From Cristatella mucedo (lineage: Eukaryota; Bryozoa; Phylactolaemata; Cristatellidae), in the NCBI GenBank assembly GCA_009760855.2, contig WPIO01000029.1, forward strand, positions 1,807,001 through 1,871,000: a DNA stretch of 64,000 nt. The letters are read 5' to 3'. The notes below the pieces were generated by a model. That model ran no database searches. It saw only the letters and a program-made list of their open reading frames with translations, and was not told where the DNA came from. This document shows positions 1 through 13,600 of this stretch, piece by piece (the first letter of the stretch is position 1; each line of letters opens with the position of its first letter). A program made the position numbers and the translations under genes.

Positions 1-1750
1 CACAGGCATGCTTGAATGCATTCATGCATGCTGCCTCACCCCCTCCCCCCCATCGGCAGGCGTGGCTGGCCAGAGAGGAGGTTGCAGTGGCTGCAGCTTG
101 CGCTGCTTCAACTAGTGGCCAGTAGCAGCACAGTCATCAATGCCACCACATCTAAGCCGGACGATCAGATCTTTTGATCGGCTAGCTTGCAGTAGCCTGT
201 GGCAGGCACAAGCAGCAGCAGCAGCGAGCGCAAGCGATCGACCGGAAGCCAAGCTTTCCCTGCTAGCAGAGAGATTTGGTGGTGCGCCGATCTTTCAGAC
301 CGGAGCAGAAACTCTTGGTGCTAGGGGCGAATGCGTCTCTCGTCGCTCTTTTATCGGTAAATGCTGCTGGTGCTTGCTGGATACTCTAACAGCGGGGTAA
401 GTCAGTACAGAACTGACAGTTGCTGGCCGTGTCCTTGCTCAAATCGCAAACATTCTGCAAACCTCGCATGTTCATCCAAATGCTGCAAACCTCGCACCAA
501 CCCCAATAATACATCTCTTGCACAGTGGCTGTCAACAGCACTTGCGGAATCATTATCTAAGCTTAGTCACGGCAATACTTGGAAATTGGAAATTTTCCAG
601 CAAACAAACTAGCAGCCAGCTACTGTATCACGTGCATGTCATTCCAGGTAGACCTTGAATTACTCGACGAAACGTCACTCAACGAAACTTCAGCTGCGGC
701 TGCAGCTACCATTAAAAGCCTCGGCACAGAGTGACAGAGGCTGCTAAGAGCACCGCACGTGCCCCCACCCCATCCTGTGCTACCTCTCTAGGTGGAGGTG
801 CATACAGTTCAAAGGTAGCAGCACCAGCATTCGCCATAATGTCACTGCTGCTGCTGTTGCTGCTGAGCATCAAGCTTGAATCGAGCAAAAAGCGCTGAAT
901 CCAATGCTGAGGCCAGTAGCACAGACGCTGGTACGAAACATCAGCAAGGAGATGCCTAGTAAGGATGTGGCCGGCTTGGCTTCGATTAACTCTACATAGC
1001 AAGTACGCTCTGCGTCCCAGGAAAGCACACAATGCCCAAAACAGGTGGGCTAAAACTGCCAAGTCGAATGCCACGAAGATGTGAACCAAATACAAACAAA
1101 GCCTGGCAGGACAGGCACCTCGGTAGCATACTTACAGGAGGCAGAGGGGTACGGGGAGATGAGGGAGAGGAGGAGAGATGGGGAGGGAAGGAGGCCGGTG
1201 CTAAAGGTGAGCGGCTTCGCTCGCTCGGTCGCTTTTAAATTTGGTTCAGGTAGGCATCTAATCGCCCGTATAGATGGATGGATCCAGCTGATATCGCCTA
1301 AGTGGGCGGGTAGACGTGTGGGGAGGAGACTCAAAACGAATGCGGACCGGAAAACGGCGCGCAATTTAAGAAGTTGGATGGCCCATACCTCTGCAAAATT
1401 TTCTGCTAGATTTTTTCAGCTTGCCGTTGCAGACGCTCGACCAGACAGCGAACCAAAAATGCAGTAGCAGCCGCCACCAACTCAGCGAAGCAAAAGCTGG
1501 TCGGATGGCAGTTCGCGAACGGTCAGTGCGGGTCATTGCAGTCAACACGAACCCTATCCTGAAGCACAGTGAATCATAATGTGCCATTTTTTGAGCAGCC
1601 CCGTTGCAGGCGATTTGACAGCAGGAGCGGAGCTAAATCCGAGCCACCAGAAAACAGCGGCGTGGAGTACGTAGCCGACGGAAGTACTAGCTAACCTCTG
1701 CCCTGTGTGACGTCATATAGCATAGATCTTCTGCATATCAATCGGTAGAC
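1..1750. other. No supported gene
   Basis: Short open frames on both strands show no domain, splice pattern or codon signal that I can support. There is CAG/GCA-rich sequence at about 205-230 and 845-865, and G/A-rich DNA at 1135-1200. A near-palindrome sits at 6-31. Confidence 0.4.
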
Positions 1751-1755
1751 GATGG

Positions 1756-1757
<2 letters not shown>

Positions 1758-1802
<45 letters not shown>
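1758..1802. repeat. (TA)n microsatellite
   Basis: About 22 uninterrupted TA dinucleotides. Confidence 0.95.
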
Positions 1803-1806
<4 letters not shown>

Positions 1807-1939
1807 GCACCTGAATGGGTGTACAGGTGCAGGCTCACCGATGCTGTACAGACTGAAGCTTCTCCATTTCCCACAAGACGTTAACCGCAGTGGTCGACTG
1901 CCTGGCCAAGCACACCCGCACCGCTGCCGGCTTCAAGGA

Positions 1940-2026
1940 TCGTGCTTCCTTTGCAGCTAATGTAAAGCACTTAAAAGAGATTGAGTTTTCTTACGGCGCT
2001 ATATAAAATGCATTATTATTATTATG
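1940..2026 (+). mobile_element. LINE 3' tail fragment
   Basis: A short fragment with the element's 3' UTR signature: GCAGCTAATGTAAAGC, then AGAGATTGAGTTTTCTTACGG, and a terminal (ATT)n run. Only the end of the element is present, which is usual for 5'-truncated retrotransposition. Confidence 0.75.
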
Positions 2027-2680
2027 CGACCAGCTGCCAACGCCGGTCAGCTGGATGGCGTCGCAGTCACGTGACTTGGCGTCGCCTGCACTGGCCTCGC
2101 CACCCGTCCGTCAGCCTGAGCGGACGCTCTCCTTCTTCTTCCTCCTTGACTTGGAGCTAAAAAAACGCACTCAATACGCACGCGCGAGTTCCGTCCGCTA
2201 CTTCAGCAGCGCATGAGGACCTCGCCGCTCGCCCGACATTTAAGTGCTTACTCGAAGTGCGCGGCCCCCCAGCGGGTACTACTCTCCGCCAGTTGTCTCC
2301 ATTTAGTGTCCCATGCTGACATTGTAGCAGAAGCTTGAGCGTGAAATATGCAAACAGGTCATCATTGACGGAATTATAATGAATTATTCAAACTTCTGCA
2401 GAAGAAATGGCAGAACATCGCATCTGATGTAGGTGAGAAATTGTCGGGGTCAATGCCCAGAAGGCTCCTCGCCGCTATACAAATCGTGGAGCAACATGCT
2501 AATATTTTTTTTTAGTTTTTTCCAATTTTGTGAAAAATAAACTGCTTTAACTAAAGCATGCTTAATTTTTTTTCAACAGTTGGGTTTCGCGATTTATCTT
2601 GTTCTGTCTATCTACCTGACTGAAACTCAGGGTGCGATAATTTATGATTTATGAGCCACCACCAGGCATATAGATACATA

Positions 2681-2684
<4 letters not shown>

Positions 2685-2718
<34 letters not shown>

Positions 2719-2726
2719 GTATATAT
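2685..2726. repeat. (TA)n microsatellite
   Basis: An AT dinucleotide run broken by ATTATGT. The bases from 2030 to 2680 before it show no gene or repeat that I can name. Confidence 0.85.
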
Positions 2727-2979
2727 ACCTGTCTGTAAACGCATTTACATGCTGTTAACGCGAGTGAATGCGTTTGCAGCCCATACATGGGGTGTTGGTT
2801 TTTAAAATGGAGAAAAAAGAAAAGGCACGCAGAAAATCTACTGCTAAGCGGTAGGCTGCTTCCACTCGTCCGGTCATCAGCTGCTGCTAGATATGCTGCT
2901 AGATAACGCCTCTACCGAACGGACTTCTGCTTTGGAATCAAAACGAGCGAGCGCATTATGCACACTGTTCGGTCGGGAT

Positions 2980-3798
<819 letters not shown>

Positions 3799-4633
3799 AT
3801 AGAGAGAGGAGAGAGGAAGAGAGAGAGAACGAGAGATAAGCTCAAGAAATTAAAGTATTGGTGAAATCAACTGGTTTTGTAAATCAAAACATATTACAGA
3901 TATGACTCTATGGATTTAGTATACGAATTCGTGCGGTGAGATCCTTACACCAATGGTTGCAAGTGTGAGAAGCTGCAGTCATTATTCGCTGTAGTGACAG
4001 TATATATACAACTTGTCTTCCTCCAAAGCACTGGTGAGCTATATTTAGAAATTTGTGATCTATTGCTTAAATGTTTAATTTGTTTGCAGCTTGCAAATAC
4101 CGACTTGATAGTGGGTTTAGTGCAATCGTGATCTATACATGCGTGTCTGTGGATTAATCGTACCGCAAATGTATTGAACAACACATACCTTTTTGTATAT
4201 ACAATACATTTTAATGGAGTGTTATGCTTGCATTTTGACTTCAGTTACTGAAGATCTCTATCTAGATTCCTTTCAACTTGTGCTTAAGGGGGAAGTCCGA
4301 AAAAAGGTCAAAATCTCATTTTTTCATTCAAAATCTTGCCTTTCAACAAATAAAATTGTTAGAAATGTAATCCCGTTTAGATTATTGACGCATTATTTGA
4401 AGCTCAAAGTTGATTGCAACAGAACGGTAGCCTCGATACCTCAATAAGCAAAAGCACTGGACTGGTGTACCTGGGGATGGTGAGTTCTGCTCGGAGGAGT
4501 TCTACTGCGATTGGTCCGACGACAGACGGCGGATCGGTCGGTCTGTAGTTCTAAATTGCTTGTCAGTGCAAATCTTGCTCGTTATGGTGGCCAATGTTGG
4601 TACACCAAGCTTCAGCTGCTTCACCTACCTATC
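3799..4633. other. No supported gene
   Basis: GA-rich to 3837, then unremarkable AT-rich sequence. Short frames on both strands have no recognisable domain. Confidence 0.4.
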
Positions 4634-5030
4634 AGAACTACTTACTCTCCGACCTGGCGACGAATCGTACAACCCACTGCTCTGACTCGAATCGTCTAGC
4701 CGTACCTCGTACGAACCTCGAAACCATTGGAGACCGTACCTTTACTTTGTATGATATCAAAGCCTGGAACTCACTCCCGACTTGCATGTTACAACGTCCC
4801 GCGACATGACGGAATTTAAAAAGAAGCACAAAACGCACCTATTGATTACAGCATTTGGTGGGTCTCTGCGATTCGTCCTTCGTGTGCATGTACCTGCTTA
4901 CACTGATGTGCCTGCTGCCTGCGGATGTTACCACTAATCATTTGGTATTGCTTTCTATACAGCATCAGTGAAGTGCCTAGAAAGAGATTCAGTTCTCCGA
5001 GGGTGCTATACAAACATAGTATTATCATTT
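4634..5030 (+). mobile_element. Diverged LINE 3' end
   Basis: Degraded match to the same ORF2 C-terminus (RTNLETIGDRTFTLY, then [12 protein letters not shown]) with frameshifts, followed by AGAGATTCAGTTCTCCGAGG and a short tail. It is clearly older than the copy at 3310. Confidence 0.8.
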
Positions 5031-5329
5031 CAAGAAAAATATCTTTAACAGGGCTAGCTAAGTACACGTAGGGTCAGTATTATTTATATATTGTGTAAGC
5101 ATTGAGCCCAAACGGTTGGCATTAAGTTGACCAACAAGTCACCAAACCCAAAGCGAGAGTACGACAAGTCGCACGTTGGAATCATGCAGGAAAAATGCTG
5201 GCCATACACATGAGCGAATTTCATTGCCCATTTAAGTGCTCACGGCATCAATAAGAGAGTGCTCATAGACATATCCACCTGGTCTGGTCGCTGGCTACGG
5301 TAGGTGCTTCCAATACGACAGGAACGAAA

Positions 5330-5410
5330 ACAAAGTAAAGGTCGGCTGACTCAACGCCTCATTTATATATCGGCAGAAAAGCCTTAGTGGTTCTTATCTC
5401 CCTCTTCTTT
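5330..5410 (-). mobile_element. SINE 3' fragment (family A)
   Basis: Minus-strand match to the family A tail: a (C/T)GAGGC(T)GTT..AAT/TCAGC-type end next to a GCTTTTCTGCCGATATA-like segment. No tRNA-like head is left. Confidence 0.45.
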
Positions 5411-5853
5411 TAGCGCCTACTGCAGGGCTCTTAACCCACAGCCTGGGTCGTGAAGAACGAGCAATGCGTTTGCCCCAAGGATTTATACATATCTTGCTGC
5501 AGAGGACGAGTTCTCTGTTAGCATAATCAGCTTGAAGGATTCGTATTGACAGCTTAGGGCGATATTCTAAATGCCATAGGCAATGAAATACATGGTCAAG
5601 CATACATCTACGTTATGCAAGAATCACCAAAACACAAAATATCTAAAGATGGTCAAGTGCATACATACCTCTATATGCTTTAAACATGTTGCTTTATACC
5701 TACTGGTCATCCCAAATGTAGCGGAGACGATAAGACAACAATCTCAACAGACACTATGCTTAATTTAAAAAACAATATTTATATTACAACAAAAGATGAA
5801 ACATTGAAACATTGAGATGAAGGCTCTGACGACAGAACAGGATCAGATGATAA

Positions 5854-6216
5854 TTAAAATGGTAAGTCCCAGGCGAGAGATGGTTTCTCTTCGACTAGCT
5901 CATAACAGACTACGACGTCTCCAACTTGCATGTCTAGAGATCTATTCTCGAACGACATGCCACATTCCATCTCATTCTTAATAGTGCCGACCTCATTTTT
6001 AAAGTGCTTCAGGGAGTAGAGAGGCCCCGAATGAACGACCGTGTCACCACGTAGCAGCTTAAATTGCAGTCGCTTTTCCAGGGTGCCTTTGATGCAGCGA
6101 CACCCAGCAACAGAGACTTTCCGCTTGCCTTCAGTGACCTGAAACACCTTCTGTACAGCTGCTTCTCCAACTGTCTTCTCAACCAGTTTAGCAGGTAGCC
6201 GTGCAGTCAGTAGGTC
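5854..6216 (-). CDS. MTIF2: MTIF2 exon H: C-terminal tRNA-binding domain and stop
   Basis: Encodes the last 120 residues: [17 protein letters not shown], then a KGTLEK motif, [17 protein letters not shown] and the ending WDLPF with TAA at 5856-5854. This is the C-terminal beta-barrel that binds initiator tRNA. The acceptor is GCATTCTAG just above 6216. I saw no canonical AATAAA in the first 100 bases downstream, only AT-rich variants, so the 3' end is not fixed. Confidence 0.95.
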   Translation of the reverse strand, partial: DLLTARLPAKLVEKTVGEAAVQKVFQVTEGKRKVSVAGCRCIKGTLEKRLQFKLLRGDTVVHSGPLYSLKHFKNEVGTIKNEMECGMSFENRSLDMQVGDVVVCYELVEEKPSLAWDLPF

Positions 6217-7659
6217 CTAGAATGCAGACAGCATAAAGTTAGCCGTGACTCAGTTGAACGGCCTCGAATATGAGCGCCGCACCACAGTTTGCTTCCAGAT
6301 ACCATACCTTGACGTCATCTACCAGTTTGTAAATGATGTTATGCTTCCTTATAGGTACATCCTTAGATGCAGCATCATCGGAGACAGCATTTGTTACTGG
6401 GACGTTAAAAGCCAGAATAATGCCAGAAAAAGCAGATGCCATTTCTACGTCATTAGGAGTCACTGGCCCCACGCCGTATGTTATGATATCCAAGTCACAC
6501 AAATGTGGCTCATACGTGTTGAGCACATCCAATATTGCTTCGACAGAGCCATCCACATCCCCTGCAAGCACAACAACTAGTGCTTCAGAGAGGTCTTAAT
6601 GGCACAAAACACGCAGGTTTCACATACTACCTTATACACAAGATCACAACGCAGTGCCAAATTACCGTAGGAACATGATTGTGGAAGACAGTACATACAC
6701 GAGCAGTTAAAAAGGCAATATAAGCACAGAGCTTGCTAAGACCAAGAAGCAAGGGCACGGCTTGGCAGGCTAGCGAACTAGGATGAAATGTACAGCTGAA
6801 GGACGGAAGCTCGCTGCCAACTCGGGGAACAGGGTATAATGAATTTCAACGAGGAAAGCATGCATGACGTATCCATGGCGGACAGAAATAAAAGCCATAG
6901 AACTTTAAGATCTGCAAGGTACTTTCTAGACAGCATATTGCCTGAACAGACAGGCCACCTCAAAAGCTCGGCCACAGATAAAACAAGGCAGCTTAAGCCA
7001 GAAATCAGAGTGAAACATCGGTTCTCTAAAGCACGACTTTCAAAAAAGCAGCTCTCACTAAAGCATTTCTATTTGAAATGTGATAGTCCCCACCGAATGG
7101 GCTACTCCTTACGCTAAGAAACAATGCACTAGGCTGCTAAAGCTGCAAACAAGCTGCTAAAAGTCGATGATGAAGATAAGAGGACGAAGCCGGTCGAATG
7201 GTTTCAGACTTAATCATCAAAATGTGCTGAAGGCATTTACATTTTCTGGTGCAGCACCTGATACCTGCTATCGTTGGTCAATGCACACTGCCACCAGAAT
7301 CATAGCAGCCAGTGAAGGTATAATGGTAGCATACAATAAGACCAGCCTAACTTCAATTTACCATATATAATGATGCAAAAAAGAGACTTACAAAACGTTT
7401 CGAACATTAATTTCTTCTTATGAGCTAGGAGCCCTAAAAAAAACCGGCTGCAGTTTTCCCTCTCAAGGCTATAGACGCCGAAGCCAACTTCCTATTTAGT
7501 CAGCCAAATTTAGTTCTTCTCACGACATTTCAGGATTTAAAAGGTGAGGGAACTTTTTTGGATCTACATGTTAATCGTCCGCTCTAAGATGGTTAATGAG
7601 GCATACCGGCTTAAGAGGCACCACGGGTAGTCAAAGTCGGCATAGGTCCAGGCGGTGGG

Positions 7660-7691
<32 letters not shown>

Positions 7692-10600
7692 AACACAGTG
7701 TACGTGTAGCAAGCAGTGCATAGACTAAGAGAGTAGCAAATCCCTGCCCCACAGGGTATGTCATTTAGCTATTTGATTTTTTTAGCGAGATGCCTGATGA
7801 CTTATCTCCGGGATCTTTCGCAGGCGACAGAACGAAGGAACACGCTTGGCCTAAAGCCAAAACACAGCCAGCCACGACCACGCACAAAATTCACCGCCCT
7901 TATGGTGCCAGCATACTGGCACCAGAGCCACGGGTCAGACTGGTCTCACCCTTGAGTACAATAGACAGGATAGGCCTGGTAACTCCTTCCTTGGCTGTTT
8001 CCTTTTCCCTGACATCCGTCTTAATCCTGCGATAGGTTTTCAATCCCATCTGAAGGCGCTGCTGAAGCAGTTTCTGATAGCCCACCAGATGCTCGGCATT
8101 CTTCTTTTTTACTACTTCAGCAGTTTCACCGGCCAGCTTCTCTTTCTCACGCTCGAGCCTTGCGTCGATCGCTTCTTTCATGCGCTGCTCGGACTCCACC
8201 TCGAGCAGCAGATCGCCAGGCGACGGCAGCTCCTGAATGGAATGAATGCAGAAACGCGGCTCAATGCGACGAATGTTCGCTAATTTCGACGCAGATACCG
8301 GCGCCTGGTCTAGCACAGCGGTCTCAGCTATGCCCTTGCTATCAGCGTGCATCAGCGAGCAGCAGCAATGCCATGCGCCGACCGCTAAACGACGTTGCTG
8401 TCGGCAGAATCTAAACGATGTCAAAGTCAGCAGAATAATAGTACCATAGTCATTAAAATACACTGCAGAGTTCCATACAAGAACTAAATCCCATTCTATG
8501 CTATTCACATGGGCTGGAAAGAAACCACACCCAACTGATTGGGTATACTACCAGGCAAAATTGCACCACGATTAAGCAAATAACTCACACGGCCAAAGCA
8601 ACTATAGTGGAGGAACAGGCATAGTTTTAGCTCTCCCTTTAGTGTCCTCAACTGAAGAGATGTCACGGTGTCAGGTGGCTGAGAGTTCCAGGCTTGAAGT
8701 GCACACGAACTAAACGCAGTCTGCGATGAATTTGAGGTTGATTAGAGCCGGACAGAGCGAAGCGATCACAAATTGAGGAGTTGGCAGAAGCATTTCAGAT
8801 GGCTAAGCAACAGCAGCAGAATGAAGGGGTCTAAACGCAAGCGGCAGGACCTTGAAGTCGATTGGCTGCTTGATAGGAAGCCAGTTGCAGAACAATGAAA
8901 AGTAGTGCACCGTGGCAGTTGGGATGCTACCGGTAGAAAAGCCTCGATACCGAGTTTCGCGCCAGTAATCAATGTATTTTTTGCACTAGCAGGAAAATCG
9001 GCAAGGACAAATTAAACAAGCCTCGATGACGCCACAGATGCAATGAATAACTTTGCTGTTGAACTCTTATCTAAACAAGCCAAAACATTACGCAGGTTAG
9101 GAAGTACACCGACTCGATTGTGGAGCTGCGGTGGTCACTTGGCGAGAGGTCATTTTTGAATAATAATAATAATAATAATAATAATGCACTTGATAAAGCG
9201 CCCTCAGAGAACTCAATCTCTTTCTAGGCATTTTACATTTGCTGCAAAGGGAAACGCGACTGAATGGTGAGTAATATCATGCTTGATAAACAACGTGAAT
9301 AACATGTTTAGGGGTGACATGCACAAGGTCAGCATGCAACTGTGGTTAGTGGCAGCATGCGGTGTCAGCATGCATAAGCACATGAAGGATAAGTCACAGG
9401 GACCCACTAAATGCTGTCCTAAATAGGTGCGTTTTTAAGTTCTTTTTAAACGTGGTCAAGTCGGGGGATGTTCTGATGCAAGTCGGGAGGGAGTTCCAGG
9501 CTTTGGGAGCATACGAACTAAATGCACGGTCTCCATATGACTTGAGGTTTGTACGTGGTATTGGTAGACTGTTGGATTCCGAAAAGCAGGTTGTACGATG
9601 CTGGTGGGGGAGTAGATCTGAGAGATAGGCTGGAGCCAAAGAATGAAGTGACCTAAAAGTGAGCGACAAAACCTTGAAGTCGATCCGTAGTTTGACTGGT
9701 AGCCAGTGCAGGTCGGCGAGAAGTGGTGTGATATGAATGGGACACTCAGGTTCTGTGAAGAGGCAACAGAAGATGCTGGTTGAGCCAATCCGGACAGAGA
9801 CGAGCAGCGGCCAAGCTCGTGATGACCGGCTACACATCGGCTCAGAAGCTGCTTCGAAGTAGCACGAGGCCATCCGAACGCCCGCTTGCATTCGTGGCAC
9901 GGAGCTCGCTTCACCCCTTCTAATGCCAGCAGGTCCCAGGCAGAAGCCGACGGAAGTCGCTATACGCACGGCACCTACGCGGGCAAGTCAGGACGACGAA
10001 AGAAGCTCTACCCCCACCCGGGATGCTCGGGCAAATAAATGCCATCGAGGCCATCAATTCTGGCACTCACCGACCCGACGAACATCTGCTTGCTGCCTTT
10101 CTCAGTTCGGAACGTCGACGAAGGCGGGTCCCCGGATGTCAGCAGCCCGAACCAGCGGCTCTCCCCATCGCGTTTCCCGCGGCGGCTCTGCTGGCTCCGA
10201 GCGCGGCGGCCCCTCCCACACAGCCGGCGCTCAGCGCAGGCAGCTCCGGCAGCGCAGCTGCGATGGGCGCGAGCGGCGGCAGCGCTCAGGGCGTCGAGCT
10301 CTCACCCTCCAGCCGGCGATCTCGGCAGCCGTGCCGGGCGAGACACTGCTCATGCCGCGTCCGTGCTCATCGAGCACGGAGCGCACCTTGCCGCACGCTG
10401 TGCCAGCCACTAGGTAGGCGGCGGGACGGAGCGTGCCGCGCTGCACGAGCACGGTGGCGAGCTTGCCGCGGCCCGGGTCGGTGCGCGCCTCCAGCACGCG
10501 CCCTTCGGCTGCTCCGGCGGACTCGCTCTTGATGTCGAGCAGCTCGGCCTGAGTCAGGATGGCTTCCTGCAGCGCCTCGATGTTGGAGCCTGCAGAGCGA

Positions 10601-13600
10601 ATGACAGCAGCGCTCGGACGAGGAGTATGATGCCGCGAGAAATGTCTCGCAAATCGGCACACGTGCCCAAGGCCGCACCGAGAAGCGTCCGACCATTCTT
10701 TACAGAGCGGAATTTGGCCAAAGTCAGACCTTCGGCAGATAGCTTGCCATCTTGCTCATTCATGGGCAAAAAATCATCGCAGCATGGCACTGCCACGGCT
10801 GTGGCTGCAAACTCGTTATGGTAGCAAGAGGGTTTTCTACGATGCCGGGCGTCCTAAAGTTATGCGAAGCATACTTAAATATTTATTGACATACTTAGAT
10901 ACTGATTGCCTAAAACAAACGCACAGACTTATGGTATTTAGTGTGACATCGTCCTACCAAGATTCTTTATGACCTCCCTTGTCTGGCCAGGCATCAAGGC
11001 CACAAGCTTCTGCACCATCTGTTCTGCTTCAGCACATTTCACCGAGCCTGAGTTTTACCGAAAAGGTCGACTACTGGTGTAGGCCGAACATCCTGACTCT
11101 GCCGCCTGTCGACATCGCTCTAAAGTCGTTATATAGGGTTCAAATCAGGAGGCTGGCTGAGCCACTACACCAGCACCAAGTAAGGATTCGTCAAAAATTA
11201 CTTTACTCAAGTCATTACTGGCTGAGAAAGTAGATGTCACGGCTCAAATATTCCGTTTGGGGGTAATTATATTTGGCAGCAACATAAAGACCTCATGCAA
11301 ACTGCCTAGCATGTGAAGTACTTTTTGACGAATCCCTATTTGGTGCTGGTGCAATGGCTTAGCCAGCCGCCTAATAGAGAGCAATATCGATAGGCAGCTG
11401 AGACCGAGTGTTCAGCCTAAACTAGTAGTCGACCCTTTCAGTAAAACTCAGGCTTTTTGGAATTTGCTACAGCAGAAGAGACAATGCAGAAGCTGGCAGC
11501 TTCTATTCCTGGCCAGACAAGGGAGGCCATGTAGAATTTTTTTTAGTACGTCACACTAAATGCATACACACCAACAGCAACCGTGTTTGTTTGTGGTTGT
11601 CAATAAATTTTATATACTTCGCATAACTTTAGGATGTCCGGAGTCGTAGAAAACGCTCTTATTACTGGAACGAGTTTACAGCCACAGCAGTGGTGGCCAT
11701 ACTTCAAGGATTTTTTGTTCTGTGATTTTTTTGCGTGAGTGTATACACTCTCGTATCCTCTCGAGAAGGAAATTCAGACCCATAGCATCGGCTATCATTT
11801 CTATGCCGACAAGTAATCCAGCTGCACTCATCGATCGAGCCCCCCTCATACAATTAGGCTGCAGCAATTGATAAAACTCATGCCTAACATACATTTAGTC
11901 CTGGATGCCGGCCAACTTCCATAGACGAACCGATGATAAATAAACACCCAGCCAATAGGAAACCCTGAACACGTGGCTAGATTTAGGGTTTAGTGCTTAT
12001 AACCAGAGGTGCGAGAGTAAGACAATCGTTGACTGTCTGCAGTTTGGGCGTCCTCAAAAACTCTTATTGCCTTTTTGTCTTACCAGATTTAGCTGGTTAT
12101 CAAAACCTTACATTGCAAAGTTGGTGTATCTTATTTTCTATTTGCTGTTAAAAAGTTTGTCTACAAATCTAAGAAATTCATTCGCGTATCCCTTTGCTAT
12201 ACGGCTGCTGCTGGCTAATGGGGGAAGGGGTTGGACACAAACAAAATTACAGACTTTGAACCGCAAGGTCCAGCAAGGCTTAGTACTTGATAACTAACTT
12301 GATTGGCATACCAATTTTTGCCAACTCCTGCCCCTCTCCAGGCAATCACAGCATAGAGAATCAGCACTCCCATTCTTTTAATTTAAGAAAGTCGGCAGCA
12401 GAAGCCTTTGCTCTGCAGGTCATAGACTATGAAACTCACTATCAGGAAATCTTGTGCAACCACAATATCTTCTCCCTGTTGCCAACTCTGCTACTTTCTT
12501 TCCAGCTACATCCTATGTTGCCATTCCTGCTTACTCATTCGACTGTCTTCCTGCATCAATGAGGCACACTCACTTTCTTTCTGCGGCACGAATGAAGTCG
12601 GTTGGCTACCGAAGGTCAGCAAGAGCAGCTTGGGTTTGTGTGCACAGCACAATAGAACATTCTGCAGTGCAATCAATATCCACATCGCCTTCATGGCTTT
12701 GCTGAGTGACAGATATATAAAACACATATAAACACACGATAGCCATCATTGGCTCTTCTGCCATTGCATTGTGGCTGTTGAATAAACCGACTTTTAAATT
12801 CACTTCTCATCTTATGAAAAGCAAATCAAGAGAAGAATATTTAAGAACTTTGGGACCCGAAGGCATGTGCGAACGATACATACCTTTCAAAGCAGATATA
12901 GGAACGGCGAGGACCTCGCCTCCTAGTGCTTCGCACACCAGGCCATGTGTCTGCAGTTCAAGGAGGACCCTCTGTACGTCCGCCTCTCGCTTGTCTACTT
13001 TGTTGACGGCAACTGCAAGGCCAGGAACAACTGCTCACCTAGCCGGTCAACCGCTTGCACGACACCCGGATGGTGACAAGATGGAGGACACAAGGCCGAC
13101 TACAATGCACACACGGCACGAGTAAAAGTAAGCTAGGACTCAGGCTGCTGCAGGACACTTTGGTGAGGGCTAAAACGGCTCATCGCCGCCTCACTCAAAC
13201 ACTCACTCACTCACTCACTGCCGACGACTTGTCGATTACCTGCACTCACCAATGATTGGAACCCCGGCATTGTGTGCATGCTGAATGCACTCTACTGTCT
13301 GAGGCATAACCCCATCGTCAGCAGCCACAACAAGAATGACAATATCGGTCACTTGTGCACCTCTGTTTCTCATTGCAGAGAATGCAGCATGGCCTGGGGT
13401 ATCCAAGAATGTTATCGAGTCACCTAGAAAAAGAAAGAATGTCACAAAGAAGCAATGGTGTTGCCATGTTGTCAGCAGCTTATATGTTTGGACGCCTATT
13501 GCTGGTATTTTTGGATATTTTGATAAAAATTGTATTGGTAAGTATTTCCAAAGTAGTTGGGGAAGATGCAGTGAGTTACAAAGTGACAGGACTGAAGCAA

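Noticed and set aside
9923-10532. Three long plus-strand frames near 10 kb
   Set aside because: GC-rich antisense shadows of MTIF2 exon E and its flank; no domains.
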